This document shows positions 6,284 to 12,997 of a stretch of DNA of 12,997 nucleotides, in pieces. Under the pieces are notes generated by a model that saw nothing but the letters and a program-made list of their open reading frames with translations, had not been told where the DNA came from and did not search any database. The translations under genes were made by a program, and so were the position numbers. The stretch is from ARK-15 sp038880255 (GTDB taxonomy: Archaea; Thermoplasmatota; Thermoplasmata; Thermoplasmatales; ARK-15), in the NCBI GenBank assembly GCA_038880255.1, contig JAVZSA010000034.1, forward strand, positions 1-12,997, in the 5' to 3' direction. Numbering within the stretch: position 1 is the first letter of the stretch; the number at the start of each line of letters is the position of its first letter.

Positions 6284-7114
6284 TTATATATAGAGCTGAA
6301 TAATTATTAACAATGTTCCTAAAATATGTAACAAAACAATTTGATAAGTTTTTTGAGAAATGCTTTCAATATCTTCTGGTAATCTTATAATGTGCCAAAT
6401 GACAGGAACAATTAAAATAATTAATAATAAAAATCCAAATAATATTGGTAACAGTATTCCTAAAACAATAATTAATGAGTATATTAATTTAAAATTTTTA
6501 ACACGAAAAGAATTTGGATCATCCTCAGGAATATGATGCAAATATCTTATTGCTGATGCAAAAAATCCTAGAAAAACAGAAATTATAAAATATTGTATAT
6601 TAATTTGATAATGAAATGCAAGAAGAGATCCTATTAGTGGTAGAGGGCCAAAATTAAAAAAGGTAGAAATTTCACCAAAACCTCTTCTGTAAAGTGATAT
6701 GGGTGGAATAATGTACAAAATGGAAAGAAATATTGCAAATATCCCAAAGAATATTAATATATATTCCTTTGTTAGAATTAAAATAATTAATCCATCCAAT
6801 ATAACAAATAAAATAGATAATGCCAATACAATTTCTAAATTCTTTAATTTAAAATTCGAAATTGCAATAGAATAAGGACCAATTGGGAAAAAAGTATTTT
6901 CATTTCTTACCTTAACATTATTTTTAAAATCTAATATATCCATAGATATGTTCATCATTAATTGGGCTGATATAACTAATAGTAATAACAATGTAAAAAT
7001 TAATAAATTATTTAATTTGTCTATAAAAAATGCCAATAATACAGGGGCTATGGATGTGAAATATAAAAAAAATTTCATAGATTTTATAACATCTAAAAAT
7101 TTATTAAATTTCAT
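6284..7114 (-). CDS. UbiA-family membrane prenyltransferase-like protein, second copy
   Basis: 276 residues with about eight hydrophobic helices and short basic or polar loops, in the membrane. FGEISTFFNFGPLPLIGS (about 146-163) matches the central MenA/UbiA element seen also in its upstream neighbour (GDFAVFLAFGP). The first Asp-rich site is altered: NISMDILDF (55-63) keeps N55, D59 and D62 but lacks the usual ND-Y-x-D-x-x-x-G-x-D spacing. The second is YLHHIPEDDPN (191-201) in place of NNxRDxxxD. It may prenylate a different aromatic acceptor or be a diverged copy. Its ATG overlaps the stop of the upstream MenA-like gene by four bases (ATGA), so the two are one operon and probably translationally coupled. 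The family transfers polyprenyl chains to aromatic rings. Confidence 0.75.
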   Translation of the reverse strand: MKFNKFLDVIKSMKFFLYFTSIAPVLLAFFIDKLNNLLIFTLLLLLVISAQLMMNISMDILDFKNNVKVRNENTFFPIGPYSIAISNFKLKNLEIVLALSILFVILDGLIILILTKEYILIFFGIFAIFLSILYIIPPISLYRRGFGEISTFFNFGPLPLIGSLLAFHYQINIQYFIISVFLGFFASAIRYLHHIPEDDPNSFRVKNFKLIYSLIIVLGILLPILFGFLLLIILIVPVIWHIIRLPEDIESISQKTYQIVLLHILGTLLIIIQLYI

Positions 7115-8421
7115 AAAAATTTAATCACCAACATATATACAATTAAAAATCCAACAGAAAAGTACAAATGTAGGGCGGTAAAACTGGCAGTTTTAATATC
7201 AAGTAAATTCCTATTCCAGTTCCTTTTATTTAATGCTATCTTAGTTAATTTTATAGCCCAAGGGATTGTTAAGAATGAACCAAGGATAGGGAAGAAATTT
7301 GGATTATAATAGACTGCTAACAAGAATAATGGAAATGATATCCAAATTAAAAATATATAATATATCATGGATCCCCTTTCTCCTAGAATAATTGCAACAG
7401 TTTTAACATTTGATATTCTATCATCCTCCATATCCCTCCAATTGTTTGCATGAAGTATTGCAACTATTATAAAGCCTAATGAAATAGATATTAAAATTTC
7501 GCTGATCCTTATTGTTCCTCCCTGAAGCACATATGATCCAAGAAATATACCTGGGCCAAAGGCCAAAAAAACAGCAAAATCGCCCAATGCTTGCCATTTC
7601 CATCCAATTTTAGGAATACCATAAAGAAGTCCTGTAATAATTGCTAGGACAATAAAAGGCCAAATTATAGGTTTTAATATTAATAAATAAAGACCAATAA
7701 TTGCACTTATTATAATAAGAACTATTATATAAAATAAATCCTTTTTTGGGCTTAAAATATTATCTACCAATACCCTTGAGCCTCCTGAACCCATTGTATT
7801 TGATTTATCTACACCATACATATAATCAAAATAATCACTTAATGCATTATAAGCACCATGTATTAAAATGAGACCAATTAATGATAATATTAAAAAATAA
7901 AAATTAATTGTTGTAGCAAGAATTGCACCAAAGATCAATGATGTAACACTTTGTTGAAAAGACCAAGGTCTAAGGGCTCTTAAATATGGGAATTTTTTTC
8001 CTTGATTCAAATCAGAAATATTAAAATCGAGATTATATTTTTTTGGCTCATTTCTCATATCTGTTATTCTAATAATCTCAGGTATCAATCTTACCATAAC
8101 AGTATGCCCAGACTTTACAAAAAGTGCATTCTGAGGGATTTTATAAAGTAATGTTGCACGTTCTTCATGGAGATCCTTTGGATCTCCTAATATTTCAATA
8201 ATTCCAATTCCCTGAATGAAATAATCAGGTTTATCCCTGTCAATGGTAAAGGATACTCTATTATCCTTAATGATATTATTAAAAAATTTTCCATTTTTTT
8301 CAATTAAGAATATAAAACCATTATGTAATGCATAGTATACCTTAATTGACCAAGGTTCGTTATGGGCAGAAACAACCATTGTTTTCCATTTTCTAAGCTT
8401 TTTTAAAGCTTCATAATCCAT
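7111..8421 (-). CDS. MenA-like prenyltransferase with N-terminal flavin split-barrel domain
   Basis: 436 residues from ATG 8421; a TTG two codons upstream is less likely. Residues 1-130 resemble a pyridoxamine-phosphate-oxidase-type split barrel (VYYALHNGFIFLIEKNGKFF, NNIIKDNRVSFTID), a fold that binds FMN or related cofactors. Residues about 145-436 are a UbiA-superfamily membrane enzyme with eight or nine helices and both Asp-rich sites intact: NALSDYFDYMYGVD (192-205; D196, D199, D205) and NNWRDMEDDR (326-335; D330, D334). The spacing is closest to MenA, 1,4-dihydroxy-2-naphthoate polyprenyltransferase, so menaquinone or a related quinone is the likely product. LRALRPWSFQQS (148-159) is the usual first-helix entry. 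The fusion suggests that a soluble flavin domain sits on the cytosolic face by the active site. A second UbiA-like gene overlaps its 3' end. Confidence 0.85.
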   Translation of the reverse strand: MDYEALKKLRKWKTMVVSAHNEPWSIKVYYALHNGFIFLIEKNGKFFNNIIKDNRVSFTIDRDKPDYFIQGIGIIEILGDPKDLHEERATLLYKIPQNALFVKSGHTVMVRLIPEIIRITDMRNEPKKYNLDFNISDLNQGKKFPYLRALRPWSFQQSVTSLIFGAILATTINFYFLILSLIGLILIHGAYNALSDYFDYMYGVDKSNTMGSGGSRVLVDNILSPKKDLFYIIVLIIISAIIGLYLLILKPIIWPFIVLAIITGLLYGIPKIGWKWQALGDFAVFLAFGPGIFLGSYVLQGGTIRISEILISISLGFIIVAILHANNWRDMEDDRISNVKTVAIILGERGSMIYYIFLIWISFPLFLLAVYYNPNFFPILGSFLTIPWAIKLTKIALNKRNWNRNLLDIKTASFTALHLYFSVGFLIVYMLVIKFL

Positions 8422-8458
8422 ATACAAAGGAAATATAAAAGAAAAATAAAAATTTATG

Positions 8459-8470
8459 TTAACATGTTAA
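8459..8470. promoter_or_regulatory. Perfect 12-base palindrome in the MenA-like promoter
   Basis: TTAACATGTTAA reads the same on both strands. It lies 37-48 bases before the ATG of the minus-strand MenA-like gene, directly next to an AT-rich ATAAATTTTTATT run that could be its TATA box. This is a good place for a repressor to block TBP/TFB. With a single copy and AT-rich surroundings, the call is tentative. Confidence 0.35.
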
Positions 8471-8497
8471 TACTTTTTCATTCTTTTAAAAAAGTAA

Positions 8498-8914
8498 TTA
8501 TTTTATGAATTTATGAATTATAAAATCAATATCTAATACGGTTAATTTTCCATCTCCATCTAAATCTTTACTTTCAAATTTTCCTGCACATACATGACAT
8601 TTGGAAATTACTTTTAAATATTTCTTTTCTAATAGTGGTGGAATGATATCATAAAATTTTTCATTATATGGGTATTTTTCTTTATAAAATTCATAAAGTC
8701 CTTTTGTTCTTTTCAATAAATTGCACTTTTTACAAGCCCAAATCTGATTATGTATACCATGTATATTATCACAGGAGGAACATTCAGGCTTAATTTTTAA
8801 AGATTTAGGAACAATATGTTCCTTTGAAAGTTCTATTTTAGACCCACAATATATGCATTTCTTTTCAGATTCTACAAATTGCCAATCCTCTCTATTAATA
8901 TCGGACCAAAACAT
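8498..8914 (-). CDS. HNH-type zinc nuclease-like protein with dockerin/EF-hand-like tail
   Basis: 138 residues. CIYC (20-23), EHIVPKS (32-38), CSSC (45-48), then HNQIWACKKCNLLKRTKG (55-72) form the standard HNH layout: two Cys pairs for zinc, H33 as the likely catalytic histidine, and the second CxxC followed by N-x-x-K. Another Cys pair, CHVC (106-109), follows an intervening region. The last 22 residues hold a calcium-loop pattern, DLDGDGKLTVLD (117-128) followed by a hydrophobic helix, D at positions 1, 3, 5 and 12, which matches one dockerin type I/EF-hand repeat. No signal peptide, so it should be intracellular. Eleven bases separate it from the upstream 48-aa gene. The role is unknown; HNH proteins of this size include restriction-like, homing and repair nucleases. 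Confidence 0.82.
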   Translation of the reverse strand: MFWSDINREDWQFVESEKKCIYCGSKIELSKEHIVPKSLKIKPECSSCDNIHGIHNQIWACKKCNLLKRTKGLYEFYKEKYPYNEKFYDIIPPLLEKKYLKVISKCHVCAGKFESKDLDGDGKLTVLDIDFIIHKFIK

Positions 8915-8925
8915 ATTCCCATTTT

Positions 8926-9072
8926 TTAATTTTTCAAATGTTTTTTAATGAATCCATAATGTAATTTTTTAACTTTTGTTCCATCCTCAATGTTAAAGGT
9001 TCTTTTGGCTATAATTTTTGCATATTGATAATAAATTAAATCTTTTGTTGTTTTCACATCTTTATCAGGCAT
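8926..9072 (-). CDS. Small unknown basic protein, 48 aa, upstream of the HNH gene
   Basis: 48 codons from ATG 9072 to TAA 8926, starting MPDKDVKTTKDLIYYQYAKI and rich in lysine. A clean GGTGA (plus 9077-9081) lies five bases before the ATG, which is the main reason to believe it. It probably forms one or two helices and has no cysteine. Eleven bases separate it from the HNH gene, so they are likely co-transcribed and this could be a partner or inhibitor of the nuclease. I do not recognise it. Confidence 0.6.
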   Translation of the reverse strand: MPDKDVKTTKDLIYYQYAKIIAKRTFNIEDGTKVKKLHYGFIKKHLKN

Positions 9073-9255
9073 TTTTTCACCTTTGAATTTATATATAATA
9101 AAAATATTTTTCTATTATAAAATTTTTTATTTTAAAAATTTGTTTTTTTTAATGAAATTATTTTGAATTTAAAAAATTTAATTATTTAGAATTAATATAT
9201 ATAAAAAAATTATTCAAAGGCAAAATTTAAATCAGTTTTCTAAAATTATTAAGTT
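9073..9255. promoter_or_regulatory. Divergent promoter region, HNH pair and fumarase-like gene
   Basis: 183 bases, almost all A+T, with no gene. For the plus-strand gene, ATTTAAAT (9225-9232) preceded by CAAA is centred about 27 bases before ATG 9256, and there is no SD, as expected for a leaderless transcript. For the minus strand TTATATATAAA (about 9087-9098) is the best TATA-like run, but it lies only about 20 bases from the start and may not be the one used. Confidence 0.4.
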
Positions 9256-10545
9256 ATGAAATATGCAAAAAAATCGAAAAATTATTTTTTACAAACCGAT
9301 GTATTTTTTCAAAAAACAATAATAGAATCAGTAATAAATATTAAAAAGGCTGCAGCAATAGCAAATCATGATCTTGGAAATATTTCTGATGATATATATA
9401 CCGGTATAATTTCAGCTATCAATGAAATAGAAAAAAATTCTAAAAATTTAAAAATTCAAGTTTTTCAAACAGGTTCTGGTACAGGTTTAAACATGATTAT
9501 TAATGAATTAATATCAGATTATGCTAAAAAAATAAAAGGTGTGGTTGTTCATCCAAACGATCACGTTAACAAAGGTCAGTCATCAAATGATGTTATACCA
9601 AGTGCTCTTAGAATCTCAATCCATCTTGAAATAAATAGAAAACTTATTCCATCTTTAAAATTGTTTATTGATTTAATAGAGAATAATTATAAAAAATATA
9701 TGAATAGCTTAAAACCAGGTAGAACACATTTAAGAGATGCATTACCAGTCACATTAGGTCAAGAACTTTATTCATATTATGAAAAATTCAAAATTGATCT
9801 AAAAAATTTAGAATTTCTATCTGAAGATATTCTTCAAATTCCAATAGGTGGGACAGCGGTGGGGACAGGTTATTTATCAAGTGAAGAATTTTCAAATAAA
9901 GTTATTGAAAATTTAAATAACATTTACAATGTAAAGTTCAAAATTTCAAATGATAGGGGTATGAAAATGAAATTTTTTACTGACGTATATATGATAAGTT
10001 CCGCAATCAGTGCTCTTGCAATGGATTTGCAAAGACTTGCGCAAGACTTAAGGCTAATGTACTCTGGCCCAAACACAGGTCTTAATGAGATTCAAATAAA
10101 GAATATAAATATTGAAGGGAGCAGTATCATGCCAGGAAAAACTAATCCAGTTACATTGGAAGCAATTATGCTTGCCAATTCTCAAATCTTGGGAATTAAT
10201 AGATCAATAGAAAATGCATGTTTATTAGGTGAATTTGAGTTAGGTATGGGAATACCTTTGATTGCCTATGATTCAATTTATGAAATAGATCTTATTACAG
10301 AGGCTTTAAAAGGTTTTTCATTCGTTATTAAAAATATAAAGCCTAACAAAAAAAGAATGCGACAAATGGCATTTCAAAGTCCAGAATTGTACACTCCATT
10401 AACAAAAAAACTTGGATATGATAAAGTATCAAAAATAATTAAAGAAATCTCAAAATCTAAAAATATTAATGAAATATTTAAAAAGTACAATATTAATAAA
10501 AATGAAGTTATGAAAATTATAAAGAAAGAATTTAAAATTAAATGA
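9256..10545 (+). CDS. fumC: Class II fumarase / aspartase-family lyase, probably fumarate hydratase
   Basis: 429 residues. Family sites in order: QTGSGTGLNM (71-80, T76), HPNDHVNKGQSSNDV (99-113, N111), GRTHLRDALPVTLGQE (155-170, H158), GGTAVGTG (198-205) and the mobile loop GSSIMPGKTNP (288-298; S289, K295, N297). These are the fumarate-binding and proton-transfer residues, and GSGT, GRTHL and MPGK favour fumarase (fumarate to malate, citric acid cycle) over aspartase. Some positions are mixed: DHVNKG and NPVTLEA look more like aspartase. The N-terminus is about 25 residues shorter than in E. coli FumC and lacks the GAQTQR element; stops in frame just upstream rule out a longer start. A leaderless start fits the TATA-like element. 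Its stop abuts the convergent GH4 stop with no spacer. Confidence 0.85.
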   Translation: MKYAKKSKNYFLQTDVFFQKTIIESVINIKKAAAIANHDLGNISDDIYTGIISAINEIEKNSKNLKIQVFQTGSGTGLNMIINELISDYAKKIKGVVVHPNDHVNKGQSSNDVIPSALRISIHLEINRKLIPSLKLFIDLIENNYKKYMNSLKPGRTHLRDALPVTLGQELYSYYEKFKIDLKNLEFLSEDILQIPIGGTAVGTGYLSSEEFSNKVIENLNNIYNVKFKISNDRGMKMKFFTDVYMISSAISALAMDLQRLAQDLRLMYSGPNTGLNEIQIKNINIEGSSIMPGKTNPVTLEAIMLANSQILGINRSIENACLLGEFELGMGIPLIAYDSIYEIDLITEALKGFSFVIKNIKPNKKRMRQMAFQSPELYTPLTKKLGYDKVSKIIKEISKSKNINEIFKKYNINKNEVMKIIKKEFKIK

Positions 10546-11919
10546 TTATCTAAAATGGCGAGCCATTTCTTCATTTTCTGGCATTTTTAAAATTGCATCA
10601 ATTACATCGTTTATTTGTTTTGAATTTTTTGTTCTTTGATCATTTTCTAGCCATATTTCTAATGTTTGTCTACCACCTTCCAAAAATGCATCAATAGCCC
10701 ATTCCATTCTCATAATTCTGGGGAGTATTGAACTATGAATTATTTTTGGAGGTAAAAATTTTTCATTCCCCTTATGTATACCTTTCTCATCTAAAACTGC
10801 AGGTATTTCTACTGCAACAGTTCCCGGAATACCATTTATTGTACCCTCATTTAAAACATTTACTTGATGTATTTCCTTTTTATTATTGAGTAATGAATTC
10901 AAAATTGGAACAACCGGTTCGTCACTCAATACTGGCGGTAAATTATCTTTTAAAGGTTGACTTTCATCATCAATAAGCTTTTTTAATTCATCATTAACAT
11001 TCTTTAGGAAATTTAAATAAAAATTCCATCCTTTAAACGAATCAAAACCTCCCATTTCTCCATACCATTTCTTTTTTGTTTTAAGATCACGATGATATTT
11101 CCAGGTACCACTTCTTACTGTATCACCAATTGGAACAAGACCAAATATTTTGTACATATCCACCATTGCTGGGGACATTTGTGGTAATAATGGATTTGTT
11201 TTTGCAAATTCGCTCCAAATATTATAATAATCATTATATTTTTTGTCTATCCATTCATCAAAAAGTGGATATCCATCTGTTCCATCAACTTTAAATTTGG
11301 TCATCCATATTGTATGATTTAAACCAATTGCTTCCAAATCAACATTCTTTTTATCCAATTCCATAGCATTGATTATTTGCATTGCATCCTGATGACCGTG
11401 ACATACACCTATTACCTTTACCTTTGTTTCTCTTGCTATCATTGTTGTGAGCTCTAATACAGGGTTTGAAAGTTGAATCAACCAAGCATCTGAACCCAAC
11501 ATTTCTATATCTTTAGCAATCTCAAATGCTAACAAAAATTGATAGAATCCCCAAATTGTATGATAATCGGAAACCATATTCCATTCAACACTATTTATAC
11601 CTCTATAATATCCATATTTTTCAGAAATACGTCTCATTTTTTCATAGTATTTATGGCCTTTGGCCATTGCAATATTAATGACTAAATCTGCATTTTTAAT
11701 GGATTCTTTTCTGTTTAAAACTGCTTCAAACTTAATGTTCGATTTTAATTCCTTTGAATATCTTTTTGCAAATTTTAAAATTGTATTTAATCTGTTTTTA
11801 TTTATGTCCATAAGCGATATTAGCGAGCCATCAAATTCTGGTGTTAGGCATAAATCTCTTATCAAATTAACACTCCAATAAAGGCTACCAGCACCTATTA
11901 TTGAAATTTTTTTATTCAT
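10546..11919 (-). CDS. Glycoside hydrolase family 4 (NAD+/Mn2+-dependent), alpha-galactosidase-like
   Basis: 457 residues, the usual GH4 length, cytosolic. The N-terminal NAD site is SIIGAGSLYWSVNLIRDL (6-23), followed by an acidic strand end MDIN (37-40). The manganese site is C173-H174 in GVCHGHQ with N201-H202 in GLNHTIW; LSNPVLELT (150-158) is the usual substrate and cofactor segment. GH4 enzymes oxidise C3 of the sugar, eliminate the glycoside and reduce again. CHGHQ rather than CNVP favours alpha-galactosidase or alpha-glucuronidase-like members over the 6-phospho-glucosidases, but the substrate is not certain. Start ATG 11919 has no SD. It is divergent from an interrupted MFS transporter, which may have imported its substrate. 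Confidence 0.88.
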   Translation of the reverse strand: MNKKISIIGAGSLYWSVNLIRDLCLTPEFDGSLISLMDINKNRLNTILKFAKRYSKELKSNIKFEAVLNRKESIKNADLVINIAMAKGHKYYEKMRRISEKYGYYRGINSVEWNMVSDYHTIWGFYQFLLAFEIAKDIEMLGSDAWLIQLSNPVLELTTMIARETKVKVIGVCHGHQDAMQIINAMELDKKNVDLEAIGLNHTIWMTKFKVDGTDGYPLFDEWIDKKYNDYYNIWSEFAKTNPLLPQMSPAMVDMYKIFGLVPIGDTVRSGTWKYHRDLKTKKKWYGEMGGFDSFKGWNFYLNFLKNVNDELKKLIDDESQPLKDNLPPVLSDEPVVPILNSLLNNKKEIHQVNVLNEGTINGIPGTVAVEIPAVLDEKGIHKGNEKFLPPKIIHSSILPRIMRMEWAIDAFLEGGRQTLEIWLENDQRTKNSKQINDVIDAILKMPENEEMARHFR

Positions 11920-12057
11920 ATTTTACTCATTTAAATTGTATGGTTAAATTGATTATTTAAATATTTGCAAAATTTAATTGAATTTTTTTTAATTTTATTT
12001 TAAAGTGTTGTTAATTTAAAAAATATTAAATAATGGCAATCGTATACTATTGAAAAT
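11920..12057. promoter_or_regulatory. Divergent promoter region, GH4 and MFS genes, with inverted AT repeat
   Basis: 138 A+T-rich bases. ATTATTTAAATATTT (11952-11966) and AAATATTAAATAAT (12021-12034) are inverted copies that differ by one missing T. Each lies where the TATA box of the gene on its own side would be: about 39 bases before GH4 and about 30 before the MFS start. The symmetry may be promoter equivalence or an operator pair. Confidence 0.4.
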
Positions 12058-12997
12058 GTGAATATAAAAAAATATAAATGGTTTGTTTTGATTACTTTAA
12101 GTGTATTTTTAATGATACAATCTGCTGATACCTATGTAATCTCGGCTGTAGTAAAACCAATTATGGATGAGTTTGGATTAAATTATGAGTCTATGGGTCT
12201 TCTTTTTACATGGACTGTTGTTATTTCAACTCTTATTTATCCCGTTTAAGGTTATTTTTATGATAAATATTCAAGAAAATTCTTAACCACATTACTTGCA
12301 TTAATTCTTGGTTCCAAAACTTGGATGAATGCAATATCCAGATCATTTTCTCAATTTTTTGTTACTAGGCTTTTAACTTCAACAGGTCTATCTGTTCCTT
12401 TAGGAATATATACACTTACTGCGGATTATTTTGAACCTCAAAAAGGAGGTACGGCAATGGGCTACATAAATGCTGCTGCTCCTATTGGATATTTACTTGG
12501 AATAATATTACCACTTTCCATTATTGGGGCTGGTTTAAGTTGGAGATATTCATTTTTTGTTACTGGAGGGCTTAGCCTTATTGTTGGATTTATTATTTAC
12601 TTTTTTGTTAAGGAAATTCCGAGAGGAAGTTCCGAATCTGAATTAGCAGGAAAATTAACTGAAGAAATTTATAAGGTAAAATTTTCTGATTTAATAAAAA
12701 TCTTGAAAAATAGATCGTTATTCTTTCTTTTTGCGCAATCGTTTTTTGGTACTATTCCGTGGACCACCATATCTTATTGGATGATCACCTACATGGGTGT
12801 TGAAAGGAAACTTGCTCCAGATTTAATATCAATTATTATGCTTTTATGGATAATATTTATGGTATTAGGCAACATTGTTTCAGGATATATTAATGATATT
12901 CTTTTTAAAAAAACACTAAGAGGGAGAGTAATTCTTGGTACTATAGTAGTATTTTTATCGGCTATTTTTCTTTATTTAACAATATATTCTATTTCCT
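12058..12997 (+). pseudogene. MFS transporter interrupted by an in-frame TAA; 3' end beyond window
   Basis: A GTG start at 12058 gives 63 residues with transmembrane helix 1, a DTYVISAVVKPIMDEFG loop and helix 2, ending TLIYPV at a TAA (12247-12249). The same frame then stays open for 249 codons to the window edge. It begins GYFYDKYSRK, which is the MFS motif A loop (G-x-x-x-D-x-x-x-R-K) expected right after helix 2, and continues through later helices (GYINAAAPIGYLLGI, WRYSFFVTGG). The stop therefore falls inside one gene with no frameshift. The family carries sugars, organic acids or drugs; the neighbouring GH4 suggests a sugar. It may be a recent nonsense mutation, a sequencing error or a read-through stop. 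No SD; a TATA-like element is about 30 bases upstream. Confidence 0.8.

Noticed and set aside
1..12997. CRISPR array, insertion sequence or integrase
   Set aside because: No spaced direct repeats, terminal inverted repeats, transposase or integrase motif was seen on either strand.

Overview
The window looks like the chromosome of a very AT-rich archaeon (roughly 30% GC by eye). Genes that begin a transcription unit mostly lack a Shine-Dalgarno (SD) site and have an AT-rich TATA-like element about 27 bases before the start codon, which suggests leaderless transcripts. Genes inside operons often carry GGTGA/GGAGG sites. Arginine is almost always AGA/AGG. The proteins also fit an archaeon: a Prx6-type archaeal peroxiredoxin, a single-HTH Lrp/AsnC regulator, MenA-like quinone prenyltransferases and a HerA/VirD4-like ATPase. 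A thermoacidophile of the Thermoplasmata is my best guess; a low-GC crenarchaeote is not excluded.

Layout. 1-415: 3' truncated unknown gene (minus). 584-1393: extended SDR/NDUFA9-like protein (plus). 1400-2053: 1-Cys peroxiredoxin (minus), divergent from an Lrp/AsnC regulator at 2183-2593. 2594-2885: a structured, locally GC-rich stretch without a convincing gene. 2886-6222: a tight four-gene plus-strand unit: an 84-aa protein, a basic 158-aa protein, a 213-aa protein that looks like the detached N-terminal region of a VirB4/VirD4-type protein, and a 652-aa ATPase with a winged helix and a PD-(D/E)XK-like domain. 6284-8421: two overlapping minus-strand UbiA-family genes, the upstream one fused to a flavin-type split-barrel domain, probably for menaquinone-type quinones. 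8498-9072: an HNH protein ending in a dockerin/EF-hand-like calcium loop, preceded by a 48-aa gene. 9256-10545: class II fumarase/aspartase-family enzyme. 10546-11919: family 4 glycoside hydrolase (minus). 12058-12997: an MFS transporter reading frame broken by an in-frame TAA and running off the window.

The core genes describe ordinary redox, quinone and carbon metabolism. The part most likely to be an undescribed system is 2600-6222: a folded leader, whose last hairpin holds the SD of the first gene, in front of a split DNA-pumping ATPase/nuclease and two unrecognised small proteins. No integrase, transposase, tRNA, CRISPR array or terminal repeat was found around it, so whether it is a mobile-element remnant, a conjugation/DNA-transfer module or a defence system cannot be decided from this window.
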